Shown: positions 1 to 10,300 of the stretch, piece after piece | How the letters are laid out: every line of letters begins with the position of its first letter | Numbering within the stretch: position 1 is the first letter of the stretch | From: Solenopsis invicta | Taxonomy: Eukaryota; Arthropoda; Insecta; Hymenoptera; Formicidae | Length of the DNA: 64,000 nt | NCBI RefSeq assembly: GCF_016802725.1 | Contig: NC_052679.1 | Span: 1-64,000 of the forward strand | Direction of reading: 5' to 3' | Position numbers and translations under genes: made by a program | Notes under the pieces: generated by a model | What the model was told of the DNA's origin: nothing | Databases searched by the model: none | What the model saw: the letters and a program-made list of their open reading frames with translations, nothing else

Positions 1-1890
1 AACACTGCGTTCTTTAACCCGCATTTAAAATGAAACGTTCTCTATGCAATATTTTACTTGTATCATTAAAATGCGTTGAACAAGCGTTAACCTGCAGTAA
101 AAACCAAAACATTGCGTTATCCAACGCGCATTTCAAATTTAATGTTCTCTATGCCAAATGTCACGTGTATTACGTTAATTATCATTGAACTAACGTTCCT
201 CTGCAGTAAAAACCAAAATATTGCGTTCTTTAATGCGCATTTAAATTAAACGTTCTGTATGCAATATTTCACCATTATGTTAAAAAAAAAAGCATTGTAC
301 AAGTGTTAAACTGCCGTAAAAACAAAACTATTGTTGCTCTTCAAAGCGCAGTTCAAATGAAATATTATCTATGCGATAACTCACGTTTATTACGTTAACA
401 AACATTTAACAAGCGTTGATCAGCAGTAAAAACCAAATTATTGCGTTATTTAACGCGCATTTAAAATTAAACGTTCTCTATGCGTTACGTCACGTGTATT
501 ACGTTAGTATACATTGAACCAACCTTGAACTGCAATAAAAACCAAAATAATTCGTTTTTACCACGTTTTTCAGATGAAACGTTATCAATGCGATACTTCA
601 CTTGTATTACAAAAAAAAAAGCATTGAACAAGCGTTAATCTGCAAGAACAACCAAAGTATTGCGTTTTTGAACGCATATTTGAAATAAAACGTTCTCTAT
701 GCAATATTTCACTTGTATTATGATAAATTGCATTGAACAAATGTTGAACTGCATTAAAAACCAATATATTGCGTTATTCAAAACGCATTTTAAATTAAAA
801 GTTTTCTATGCGATATTTTACTTGTATTATTTTCAAAAACAGTGAAAAAGCGTTGATCTGCTGTAAAAAACCATAAATATGCGTTCTTTAACGCGCATTT
901 CAAATGAAACGTTCTCTATGTGATATCTCACGTGCAATACGTTAATAAGCATTGAACAAGGGTAGATCGGCTGTAAAAAAAAACCTAAATATTGCGTTAT
1001 TCAACGCGCATTTCAAAGTAAACGTTCTCTATACGGTACCTCTCGTCTATTACGTTAATAAGAATTAAACAAGCGTTTATCAGCAATAAAAAAACCTTAA
1101 TATTGCGTTATTCAACGCGCATTTCAAAGTAAACATTATATATGCAATACCTCACGTGTATTACGTTAGTAAGTATTGAACAAGCATTGATCAGCAGTAA
1201 AAACCAAAATATTGTCTTCTTTAACGTGCATTTAATATGAAAAGTTCTCTATGCAATATTTGTTTGTATTACATGAAAAAGCATTAAACAAGCGTTGATC
1301 AGCAGTAAAAACCAATATAATGCGTTCTTAACGCGCATTTTAAATAAAACGTTCTCTGTGCAATATTTCACGTGTATTATGTGAAAAAGTATTGAACAAA
1401 CGTTAATCTGCTGTAAAAACCAAAATATTGCGTTCTTTAACCTGCATTTAAATAAAACGTTCTCTATGCAATCTTTCACTTGTATTATGTTAAAAGACAT
1501 TTAAAAAAAACCGTTGATCAGCAGTAAAAAAAAACCAATGCAATCCGTTCTTTAACACGCATTTTTAATAAAACATTTTTTATGCGATATTTTACTTGTA
1601 TTATGTTAAAAGATATTGAACAAGCGTTAATCTGCAGTAAAAACAAGAATATTCCTTTTTTTATTGCGCATTTAAAATGAAACGTCCTCTATGCAATATT
1701 TTATTTGTATTATGTTAAAAAGCATAGAACAATTGTTAATCTGTTCTAAAAACCAAAATATTGCGTTTTTTATCAAGCATTTAAAATGAAACGTTTTCTA
1801 CGCAATATTTCACTTGTATTATGTTAAAAAGCATAAAACAAGCGTTGATCTGCAGTAAAAAAAAAATCAATATATTGTGTTTGTTACATC
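1..1890. repeat. Tandem satellite array, ~109-bp monomer, about 17 copies
   Basis: A diverged monomer recurs about every 108-116 bp. Recurring landmarks are AACCAAAATATTGCGTTCTT, a GCGCATTT block, AAACGTTCTCTATGCAATA, a variable CACGTGTATTA/CACTTGTATTA block, and CATTGAACAAGCGTTGATC followed by CTGCAGTAAAA. The CCAAAAYATTGCG landmark starts near 101, 211, 430, 540, 650, 760, 870, 985, 1095, 1200, 1310, 1420, 1530, 1640, 1750 and 1865. The array runs off the left edge of the window and decays at about 1890. Short reading frames inside it are by-products of the repeat. It could be pericentromeric or interspersed satellite; the sequence does not decide. Confidence 0.95.
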
Positions 1891-2740
1891 CAAAGGATTT
1901 CACGATTTCCCTTTTCGCATCCATCATACAAAATATGAATCGCAAAACAAGCTAAAAATTGTTTGTGAAATTTATAATACTTATATCCGAAACTTCACGA
2001 TTTCTCTTTTATAACACTATCACCCTGTTACTATAAGAAAAATCAAATATTGTCTTCGGAATATATATTGGCATCCGGAGCAATAAATCCGTTAAATAAG
2101 CAAAAAAAGATGAAATTGTGCGACGTCAAAACTATAAACAACAGCCTATCTTAATACAATAATCCATATGAATAAAGCCTGGACTGTAAAAAAAAAAAAA
2201 AAAATCTTAATATTATTAAAGACTGGCAACGATCAAAGATAAGATTGAGTCGCGACGCCAAACGGAAACTATAAAAAAAAAAAAACTATGAAATCAAAAC
2301 TTACAACCTCAGTTTTGTTTTTTCCAACCTTTGTTTCAACACGAACGGAAAGATGATCCATATGGAAAGTTTGTCTCAAATAAACGGACGCGACAATATA
2401 AAAATCGGGACCAAACCTTCAAAGAAGAGAAACCATAAGATAACGAATTCTTTGAGCGATTGCGTGATGCAACTGCTTACCCCTTTTAAAGTTAAGAACA
2501 ATCGTGAAAAGATAGATAATTAGCCAACGAGAGATCATCCGATGACCAATCGAAACAAGGAAATTTTAACTCCTTTTATTTGATTGGCCAAAGCTCAATC
2601 TTTAATCTTCAATCTTCAATTTTCAATGCCTAGTGTGGGTTGCTTGTAGTATCAGAAGGTTCCACAAATTATTAACGTTGTTACGTTTACGTGTTCTTTA
2701 TTAGAATAACTCTTTACAAAGGTATGCTTTTTTTGGTAGT
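1891..2740. other. AT-rich non-coding DNA between satellite and GC-rich island
   Basis: No reading frame worth calling. It holds poly(A) runs near 2190 and 2275, a small hairpin at about 2545-2592 (ACCAATCGAAACAAGGA against TCCTTTTATTTGATTGG), and a CTTCAAT-type simple repeat near 2600-2625. Confidence 0.6.
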
Positions 2741-2776
2741 GGCTTAGGCGGCGCCCGGAGGCGCCTAAAAAGTCGG

Positions 2777-3247
2777 TCAGTTGCCGAATAGATTTTTAAT
2801 CAGTTTCTCCTTCCGTTTCTTTTTCTCCCGCTTTTTCTGCGGGAGAGATCGCCCTGGCGTGCGAGGACGCGGAGAACGCGGCGAAGGAACGACGACGACG
2901 CTTCGGAGCTTCTGCGGAGTGCTCGTTGCAGGCTCAGGGGACGTCTGGGTACCGCTGGACGTGGCCGAAGCGGTTGGCGACGTTTGGGTCCCCTGACTCC
3001 TTGTCACGGTACACCGGCGGCGAGGGTCGTAGTGTCGTGGTACCTCTATCTGCCTCAGCTCCCAAGGAAGGAACGCTATGCCAGAGTCGAGTAAGGGAAC
3101 TCCCTGACACTCGTCTGGACAGACGCACCCCGGACAGTCCGGGTGCGGGTAAGGACCGGGACGGTCCCGTCGGAGACGTCGACGAGGCAGTTTGACGTGC
3201 CACGAAGCTCTTCGACCAAAATATTGAGGGCCCTGGAGGGAGCGCAC
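2777..3247 (-). CDS. Open frame of 156 aa in a GC-rich island, doubtful gene, possible transposon remnant
   Basis: I do not recognise this protein. The frame has a Cys cluster (HPDCPGCVCPDEC, about residues 35-47), a Ser/Thr/Pro region with two GTQTSP repeats (about residues 86-104) and a very basic Lys/Arg tail. Base composition is far richer in G+C than the DNA around it, and its 5' end borders a 41-bp minisatellite. Several overlapping frames are also open here, as expected in GC-rich DNA, so coding is uncertain. The setting, inside a transposon nest and without visible introns, suggests a leader or ORF1-like fragment of a mobile element rather than a host gene. It could equally be a chance frame. 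Confidence 0.25.
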   Translation of the reverse strand: MRSLQGPQYFGRRASWHVKLPRRRLRRDRPGPYPHPDCPGCVCPDECQGVPLLDSGIAFLPWELRQIEVPRHYDPRRRCTVTRSQGTQTSPTASATSSGTQTSPEPATSTPQKLRSVVVVPSPRSPRPRTPGRSLPQKKREKKKRKEKLIKNLFGN

Positions 3248-3490
3248 CTCGTGTTACACCAAGAGCGAGGGCCCGTGCAGGAGCGCACCTCGGGTGATAC
3301 CAAGGGAGAGGGCCCGTGAAGGAGCGCACCTCAGGGTACACCAAGAGCGAGGGCCCGTGCAGGAGCGCACCTCGGGTGATACCAAGGGAGAGGGCCCGTG
3401 AAGGAGCGCACCTCAGGGTACACCAAGAGCGAGGGCCCGTAAAGGAGCGCACCTCAAGTGACGATTCTCGAGATCGAAGGGCCCAATAGG
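3227..3490. repeat. 41-bp GC-rich minisatellite with alternating A/B units
   Basis: Units start at 3241, 3282, 3323, 3364 and 3405, with a diverged sixth at 3446. Each begins AGCGCACCTC and ends GGGCCCGTGCAGG or GGGCCCGTGAAGG. Two variants alternate (ACACCAAGAGCGAGG and GATACCAAGGGAGAGG), so the true period is an 82-bp dimer. The unit is not a multiple of 3, so it would shift frame if translated. Confidence 0.92.
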
Positions 3491-3713
3491 AGCTCAGCCT
3501 CGATCGGAGGATGCGTGTTTGACGGGTTGCGGTCGCGTATTATATGCGCTCGGTGGATGCATTTGACTCCCGAGAAAGCGGCCGCCTAGCGGCGGCGCCT
3601 GAACTAGCGCCGGCGCTCGCGCCCACGCTGGCGCCCGCGGCTTGCCTGCGCGCTCGCGCGCGTGCGTATGTTGGTGGCGGATTTTGGTTCTCCACACCTA
3701 GTCTGATACGGGC
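3491..3713. other. CpG-rich spacer between minisatellite and Harbinger element
   Basis: Very GC-rich segment (GCGGCCGCC, GGCGCC, a CGCGCTCGCGCGCGTGCG run near 3650). It could be a promoter or a transposon leader that goes with the minus-strand open frame at 2777-3247. No splice structure or core promoter is clear. Confidence 0.35.
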
Positions 3714-3760
3714 TTAGGCCCAGTTTCACAACTTTGGGTTTAACCCGAGCTTAGTTGAAC

Positions 3761-3990
3761 CAAGGTCCGTGGATTGGCGTTGGAGGGGAAGGAAGGTCGT
3801 TGCATCCACTTCAACGATGTGGAACGAAAATGGCGGCGGCCATACTTTTACTGCACACTCGCTCACTCACACAACTAATAGCTGTAGTACCTTACTATCT
3901 ACGTACATACACTAACACTGACTCGCTGTCTCGAAAATGGCGGCTATGCAACGACCTTCCTTCCCCTCCAACGCCAATCCACGGACCTTG
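3761..3990. mobile_element. 230-bp MITE with perfect 44-bp terminal inverted repeats, 8-bp target duplication
   Basis: Positions 3761-3804 (starting CAAGGTCCGTGGATTGGCG) are the exact reverse complement of 3947-3990. The flanks are AGTTGAAC at 3753-3760 and AGTTGAAC at 3991-3998, a perfect 8-bp duplication. An 8-bp duplication fits hAT or P superfamilies; the ends starting CAAGG fit hAT slightly better. The interior repeats CGAAAATGGCGGC on both sides and codes for nothing. It sits inside the Harbinger-like element, so it is younger. Arms without a mismatch suggest recent mobility. Confidence 0.93.
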
Positions 3991-4564
3991 AGTTGAACTA
4001 CCGTCAAGTTTAACGCCACGGTTAAACTTCTATCGCGTTTCACAACCAAATTTTAACTCTAGGTTACGTAAACCTATAATCTATGCGAAGAAACTTCAAC
4101 AGACTTATCTTTCTTCTAGAACAAGTAGTGTGATTGGTTGTTACCGAAGAGTAGAGAATGAGATATTACAGGTTCTATACACCAAGGCAAAAAGTAATGA
4201 ACAAATTTAAAAGTTTTAAAGTTTTCTTCTTACATGTTTCCAAATCAGTTTGAACTAAACAATTAAATTCAATTGTTACTGTAAAAATTTACACTTTATT
4301 AAGTACATTAAACATTGGAACACTAATTAGAAAAAAATTTCTCATAAAATAAAGAACAACAGATTAGAATGAAAGACAAAATTGAGTTTTGAAAAAAATA
4401 AATAAATCTAAAAGACAGCCACTCGAAATAAAAAAAAACTGTTCTTTGGAAAAACACATATGGTCATCGTAATTATAGTATGTAATCTATAAGTACTAAT
4501 TTAATAATATTACAAAACTATTTTTACTGTTCTGTTTTATAAGAAATTTCTTCTTTGATTTCTC

Positions 4565-4732
4565 TTAGACTGCAGTAACAGATTCCTTGGTTAAGCGAAA
4601 TCGAGCTTAAAAATCAATGTCATCAAATTCTTCAAAATATGACGGTCGTCTTCTAATTATTCTCGGGCGTCGATTTATTATTTGCACAAAATCTTCATCG
4701 TCAGATGACGATAACATATATTCCAGAGCCAT
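4565..4732 (-). pseudogene. Decayed PIF/Harbinger transposase N-terminal fragment
   Basis: From the ATG at 4732 the minus strand reads 41 codons with an acidic stretch (SSSDDEDF), then RRPRIIRRRPSYFEEFDD, a stop at 4607-4609, then in the same frame ARFRLTKESVTAV and a second stop at 4565-4567. An acidic leader followed by an Arg-rich RPRI motif and an F-RFRL-KE-V motif is how Harbinger/HARBI1-type transposases begin. The DDE catalytic domain is absent. This is a broken internal remnant of the enclosing element; no function is expected. Confidence 0.75.
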
Positions 4733-4988
4733 ATCTTGCAACATAACCTTTTTACAATTCCGTGGAGATATCAGCCATGAAGTACAATACTCGAAAGATT
4801 ACTGAAAGCAGTGGCGCTGCAGTATTAAACCTCGGTTATCTACCTTAAACGCCCGAATTTCGCCGTTCAACTTTAACCGCAGTTTAACAACGTTAACCGA
4901 GGTTTAAGACAGTTGTGGGACACAATATTTACCGTAAACCAAGTTTAAAGGTTTAAACTCTGGTTAAACTAAGTTGTGAAACTGGCCC

Positions 4989-5325
4989 TTAATAGGCTTT
5001 CTACAATAAGCTATTAAGGACGACCTCGCACATAAAATGCATAACATAACATAAGCATAACGCAAGACCGATGGACCAATGAGCATCCAGCGTAAAGTCG
5101 CCATATTGATTTACATAACATTCTCATTGATCCAGAGACCTTATGCTATGTTTATGCTCTGTTATGCATTTCATGTGCGAGGCCCTTTAGTCGATATCAT
5201 AAGTCATAAGCCATAAGAATTGATCAATCACATCGAATATTCTCTTCACATTTGACTGTGATCAATTTTTATGGCTTATGATTTATGATACTGACTAATA
5301 GCTTATTGTAGAAAGCCTATTAAGG
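4989..5325. mobile_element. Foldback element split by a MITE
   Basis: Outer arms AATAGGCTTTCTACAATAAG (4991 on) and CTTATTGTAGAAAGCCTATT (to ~5322) are perfect inverted repeats. After removing the insertion at 5017-5186 the arms continue through ATCATAAGTCATAAGCCATA against TATGGCTTATGATTTATGAT. The original unit was therefore a ~165-bp, almost fully palindromic element. Its left boundary coincides with the right end and TTA duplication of the Harbinger-like element. Confidence 0.8.
5017..5186. mobile_element. 170-bp MITE copy A (ends AGGGCCTCGCACATGAAATG), TTA duplication
   Basis: Terminal inverted repeats read CCTCGCACATAAAATGCATA at the left and TATGCATTTCATGTGCGAGG at the right. Flanking TTA occurs at 5014-5016 and 5187-5189, and removing the element rejoins the outer foldback arm exactly. 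The interior (ACCAATGAGCATCCAG, AAAGTCGCCATATTGATTTA) recurs in copies at 6276-6372 and 6385-6652. TTA duplication suggests a PIF/Harbinger relative. Confidence 0.88.
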
Positions 5326-6275
5326 TTGATTTACGCAGGTGATAACCGATAACTTATGCCGGAATCTGTAAGAAATTGACCAATCATAGTCGATTATTCT
5401 TCTGTAAATCAATTAAAAGTCGCTACAAAAAATTAGCGTTGGTTTTAACAAATACATTAAAAGAATAGGATAACGAATGCGAGTAGTGCTACGAGTGTTA
5501 TCTAATAATTGCTAATCAATACGATCACATGAGTGTATGTATAAGTTATTAAAGTACAAATTAATTTTTTATATGCATTACTAATTAAAAAGTAAGAGAA
5601 ACTTATAATGTAAATAGAAAAACTACGTTATTATTAAAATCGAGAACAATTAATAAATATTTTGTTATACACACAAATTAATGAGAGAGACAATAATTTT
5701 CCATCTTCCGTAATTATCCGGACACTGAAATTAGTCTTCCCGTGTATGAACTTCCACTCAAATACTAATACTCACGCTGTAAGACACAATTATCTTACAA
5801 CAATTCTTAACGCGTATATAATTATGTAAATAATATGTATAATGATAAATATAAAAGAAATATAAAATATTTTATTTAAGGCGTACTGCTTTTATTTTTA
5901 CCAATATACAGAAATAACGTAAATTATATTTTATTTTTGAATTTTTAATATTTTTATTTTGTCAATATTAAAATCAGATATATTCATAATTTAATTATTT
6001 ATTTATCTTTTTTAATTTTTTAGTATTGTTATTCAATAATTTGCATTGTTTGTATTGTCTACATAAAAAAAATGTTTGAACAATATGTAAATAATAAGTA
6101 CAGATGTAATCTTGAAATGTACGGCATAATTTTGTATAAAATTAAAAGAATAAAAAAGATCGATTTTTGCAAAATCGATTCTTTGGCATTCGATTTTTGG
6201 ATGGATCGGTACTTTTAGTTACGATTCAGTTCGATTCAAAAAAATCGATTCTTTTGACAAGATCGAACATCCCTA
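5326..6275. other. AT-rich non-coding DNA, ending in an AATCGATT-type repeat remnant
   Basis: Very AT-rich with no credible coding frame. 6160-6275 is dense in AAAATCGATT/CGATTC motifs and ends ATCGAACATCCCTAA (GGGATGTTCGAT on the other strand), which looks like the end of a diverged repeat. Similar AATTCGATT-rich patches occur near 29270-29335 and 39350-39430. Confidence 0.5.
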
Positions 6276-6372
6276 ATGTAAATCAATATGGCGACTTTAT
6301 GCTGGATGCTCATTGGTTCATCGGTCTTGTGTTGTGCTTATGTTATGTTATGCATTTCATGTGCGAAGCCCT
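6276..6372. mobile_element. MITE fragment B (terminal half)
   Basis: Matches one half of the 170-bp MITE in inverted orientation (TAAATCAATATGGCGACTTT through ATGCATTTCATGTGCGAAGC) and is followed by TTA at 6373-6375. The other half is missing. Confidence 0.8.
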
Positions 6373-6384
6373 TTATAGCCTTTA

Positions 6385-6652
6385 AGGGCCTCGCACATGA
6401 AATGCATAACATAACATAAGCACAACGTAAGACCAATGGGCCAATGAGCATCCAACATAAAGTCGCCATATTGATGTACATAAGATTCCCATTGGTTCAG
6501 AGGCCTTATGCTACACTTATGCTCTGCTATGTATTTCGGTTGTGTTCCGATATTAACTGCCAGTACTGAAAATGTATAGTATATGTGACGTGAACTATAA
6601 ATTTTCAGTACTGCCAGTAAAAACGGAACACAGCCTTCATGTGCGAGGCCCT
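6385..6652. mobile_element. MITE copy C, interrupted by a second MITE
   Basis: Starts AGGGCCTCGCACATGAAATG and ends CATGTGCGAGGCCCT, flanked by TTA at 6382-6384 and 6653-6655. A 98-bp element is inserted at 6538-6635. Without it and its 3-bp duplication the copy is about 167 bp, close to copy A. A further end fragment (TTATGCATTTCGTGTGCGAG) follows at about 6656-6694. Confidence 0.88.
6538..6635. mobile_element. 98-bp MITE nested in MITE copy C, TTC duplication
   Basis: Imperfect ~35-bp inverted ends: GGTTGTGTTCCG... with ACTGCCAGTACTGAAAAT at the left, and ATTTTCAGTACTGCCAGT ... CGGAACACAGCC at the right. Flanks are TTC at 6535-6537 and TTC at 6636-6638, a 3-bp duplication. The loop is only ~27 bp, so a transcript would fold as one hairpin. 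Confidence 0.85.
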
Positions 6653-6695
6653 TTATGTTGTGCTTTGTTATGCATTTCGTGTGCGAGGCCCTTCG

Positions 6696-7386
6696 AAGCA
6701 TGTTGTGCAGACTTCTCTCTAATATTACGCAGAACAGAAAACATTTTTTAAATAAAAATTTTCAAAAATAAACTGCACATGAATAAATTCTTAGTGCAAG
6801 GATAATTTAGAATTTTTTAATTTCGAAATATTTCCATTAAATTTTGCCGAATGTTTGAGGTTATAGCCCCATGCTTTCGTTCACCTTCACGCGTGAAAAC
6901 ACTGATACTCGATATACAAAATATGTGAGATGTTTGTATTTCATCAGTTAATAGACTTATTATTCTTCGTAATCTTCTCTATTCAGTAATAAAATGAACT
7001 GTACTTTTATTTCGTGCTATTACTTTTTATTTCGTTCTTTTAGAACTTGAAAAACAACGATTGTACAAGATTCGAGTATAATTTGTACAAGTTTATCTAT
7101 AATACACAAAATTAAGTATCAGTATTAACTAATACAAATTAATAATAATCGCATACTACAATTCAACGTTTAGTTCTATTTTATGTACGTCGAGAATATT
7201 TAAGTATCTGGTAAGCTTGCAAAATTAGATTTATATGTGATTATTTTTTAAGCATGAAAAAGGGGAATGCAAGGATGAATATATATATATTCATATAAGT
7301 ATATGCGTTTCCCATTTTATAAGATATTTTACAATTTTTAAGAAAAACTATAGTTTATAAAGGATAATTCTAAACAAGTGTAAAGC
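6696..7386. other. Upstream region of focadhesin
   Basis: AT-rich DNA between the MITE cluster and the focadhesin start codon. It holds a short (TA) run near 7278-7289. No clear TATA box or initiator can be assigned. The promoter should lie here. Confidence 0.4.
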
Positions 7387-10300
7387 ATGGATGAGATTGA
7401 TTATAAATTGAGATCACAAAATCCTACTTTGATATCGCACGTGAGTATGGCGACAAAAGTTAATCGTACGTTTGCATTTGTGCTGGGACTTGATTATTGT
7501 TTTTTTTTCTTTTTTTTACAGGCAATATCTAAGCTGATTGAGATTATCAGAAAAAAATTGGAAGTGGAAAAAGATATTTTAAAAGTAAACAATTATCTTG
7601 ATACTTTCCTTAATATTTGTCTTGTGTGTGTATATATATATTTTTTTCTTTTTTATAGATATCAGAATTCAAATTACTCTCGTCCAAATGCAACAGCGAT
7701 GACTCTATAGTTAGCACGTCTGCGTGCCAAGCGCTGGTTGTGCTTGGCGAGACTGGATTGTGGGATGTTAAGTCTGCACTAGCAACATTCATGGGGTGCC
7801 TATCCTCTTCAAAGTACGTATGTACATGTCAAATGGATTGTCAGCGTTCAATGTGGATTTACATGTTAATTTATTTCAATATTTTTAATAATTGATATAA
7901 GACTGTGTGTGTAACACAATTAATATTCAAAAATCTTAATTAATATTAAGAAATAAAGCGGTCGTAATAGGTTCTTAGTGCTCAATAATATTTCTTATGT
8001 AATTTTATATACATTTTCTAATTCTTTAAATTGTACGCTCTTACTTTTGATCTTGAAACACAGTTTATATTGAACTAAAATAATATTGTTAATATTGATA
8101 AATAATACTACTAATAACCATCTAATTATACTAATGATGATAAATATCTTAAGATATTACAAATAATTTATCGTGGAAAATATTACCTCAATCGGAATAT
8201 GATTTTATTAATCAGATTCGATTCGAGAAAACTGTGTTTCAAGACTGAAAGTAACGATGCAGCTTAAAGAATTGGAAGAAAGTATATAAATTATATATAA
8301 AGTGTGTGTCAAAAAGTATATAGTGTATAAAATAAAAAAAATATTGAGCGTTAAGAGCCTGACCGTTTGTTAGTCTTCTTTTGATTTTAATATTTATTTC
8401 GAATCATGTATCGTAAATTTTAGGAATTACCAGGCGATCACTGTGGCAGTGAGTCAACTGTTGATATTAAATTGGAAGTCGCGCGATAAATGCAATGAAT
8501 ATACTCTCCAAGTCCCTACTCAGCATCCATTTATCACGATTCTAACTCAGGATAAACGTAGTTGGAGATCCATTCTGAATCAAATGAAGTTTATCCTGCA
8601 TCATCACGATCGACGGTAAGATTTTATTGCGAGAATGATTATTAGACACAAGTATTTTTTTACTTGCAACTCGACTTACGAATGTTCAGATTTACAATCG
8701 GCATATTATTGATTAAACATTAATTAATAGATTATAATGAAATTAATTAAATATTTGTTAACAAGCGATCCAAATCAAATATTAATTTTATAATATTCAA
8801 TTTGTAAATTATTATAAATTATTAAAAATGTTAATATAATATTAAATAACGTATATTTTGTTTGCAAAAATGTATTGTTAATATTTTTTTTAATTACTCG
8901 TTAAAGTTATAATTTGTGTTCAAGCTAGACACTAATTTTATAATAGCAAATATTATATTAGATGATACAATCTCTTGAAACATTTTTTTGCCATTTTCTA
9001 AATAGAGGTCTGTAAACATTTTCAGTAATTTTACTTTATTACTAAAACTGATTATATGATCTATTTCGAAAACGGCAAAAAAATTTTTTTTTAAATTACA
9101 CATTTAATTTTATTTATATGGAATATAAATAATAATATATGACTAATTTGATTTATGATCTTGACTCTCTAAATGTAACTCTGTTGTAAGTAGAGAGAGA
9201 TACGCGTTCTTGTACAGGGATATATTTTATTATTGCTTTTGTCTTTACAAATTGTAGATTTGACAGTCCTAAATAGGATACGAGTAGTTGAGAGAGCTAG
9301 AAACGCTATTAAATTTTAATTTGTCTGAATTTCAGTGTTATGGAGCAAAGCGTGCAACTATTGCGACCTGTATTCGTACATATACTTTGCGATCCTTCCA
9401 TGGATTCGTGTGAAAGTTGCAAACGAGAGGCATGGCAACTTGTAATCAAGTCTAACGACACTACGAATTTACGAAAGGAGATTCTACTCTGGTTGTGCAC
9501 AAATCGAGCGGACACTTGCATCGATGCGAATTATCGAATTCTCGAGCTTGCAGATTTAATGTTACTGAAGAGAGATAAGGAATTTTGTACGGCATTGGTA
9601 CCTCTGATCGCGTCACTGACGATACAACTTTTGGAATACGGTCACGAACCGGTGCAGAATTTTTACACGATACTGGATCTTTTTGAATATTGTTACAGTT
9701 ATATAGGAAATATTACGATAGCTTTGATGGCGGAAATAATTTTGATATGTCCCGCAGCTTATTTACTTAACGCCTTCCAAATATGTAAGTACATTTTTAA
9801 AATGTAAATTCTGATAGAATCACGTATTTCTTTTAATGCAGTGATGATATTTAAAAAAATTGCAAGAATTAATTATGATCGATTTGACACAATAGGTACA
9901 TTTATCGTGGACAAAATGCCGTGCCATGTTACGTTATTAAACGCATTAGCTGCAGCCTTGTTAAAATGGTTAGCCTATCCGTCTTTATTGTGCTCCGACG
10001 CATCAATGATGGCGAAAAAATTGTTAATCGAGATAATGTCGCGAAAGAAAATGAACAGCGGTAACGATACTGTTTCAAACGAGATGCTGCTCGTATTCAA
10101 CTGTAGCGATAGATATATCCAATTTTATACGGAACTCCTCCACAGTCTGTATTCTCTGGAAAATGAGACTCCGTCGTGGTTGGAGAACCTGTCGCTCGCA
10201 CCGATCGATCTGAGATACATGTGCAAGCTAGTCCTGTGCGGGATCTTTCTGCATAGCGACGAACCTCCTGTCGTGCGGAAAGTCTGTCGCATTCTTGTAC

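Larger units (their letters stand above)
3717..4988. mobile_element. PIF/Harbinger-like DNA transposon remnant, TTA target duplication
   Basis: Left end GGCCCAGTTTCACAACT and right end (reverse complement) GGGCCAGTTTCACAACT are inverted repeats. They are flanked by TTA at 3714-3716 and TTA at 4989-4991. A 3-bp TTA/TAA target duplication is characteristic of the PIF/Harbinger superfamily. Subterminal regions are full of GTTTAAC/GGTTAAAC motifs. Without the nested 3761-3990 element and its duplicated site, the copy is about 1.03 kb. The minus strand carries a decayed transposase N-terminus (separate entry), which agrees with the class. The right end abuts the next inverted-repeat element, so several insertions are stacked here. 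Confidence 0.85.

Noticed and set aside
1249..1500. 83-codon minus-strand frame
   Set aside because: Translated satellite monomers.
2934..3452. 172-codon minus-strand frame with 14-residue repeats
   Set aside because: Produced by the 41-bp minisatellite in one phase.
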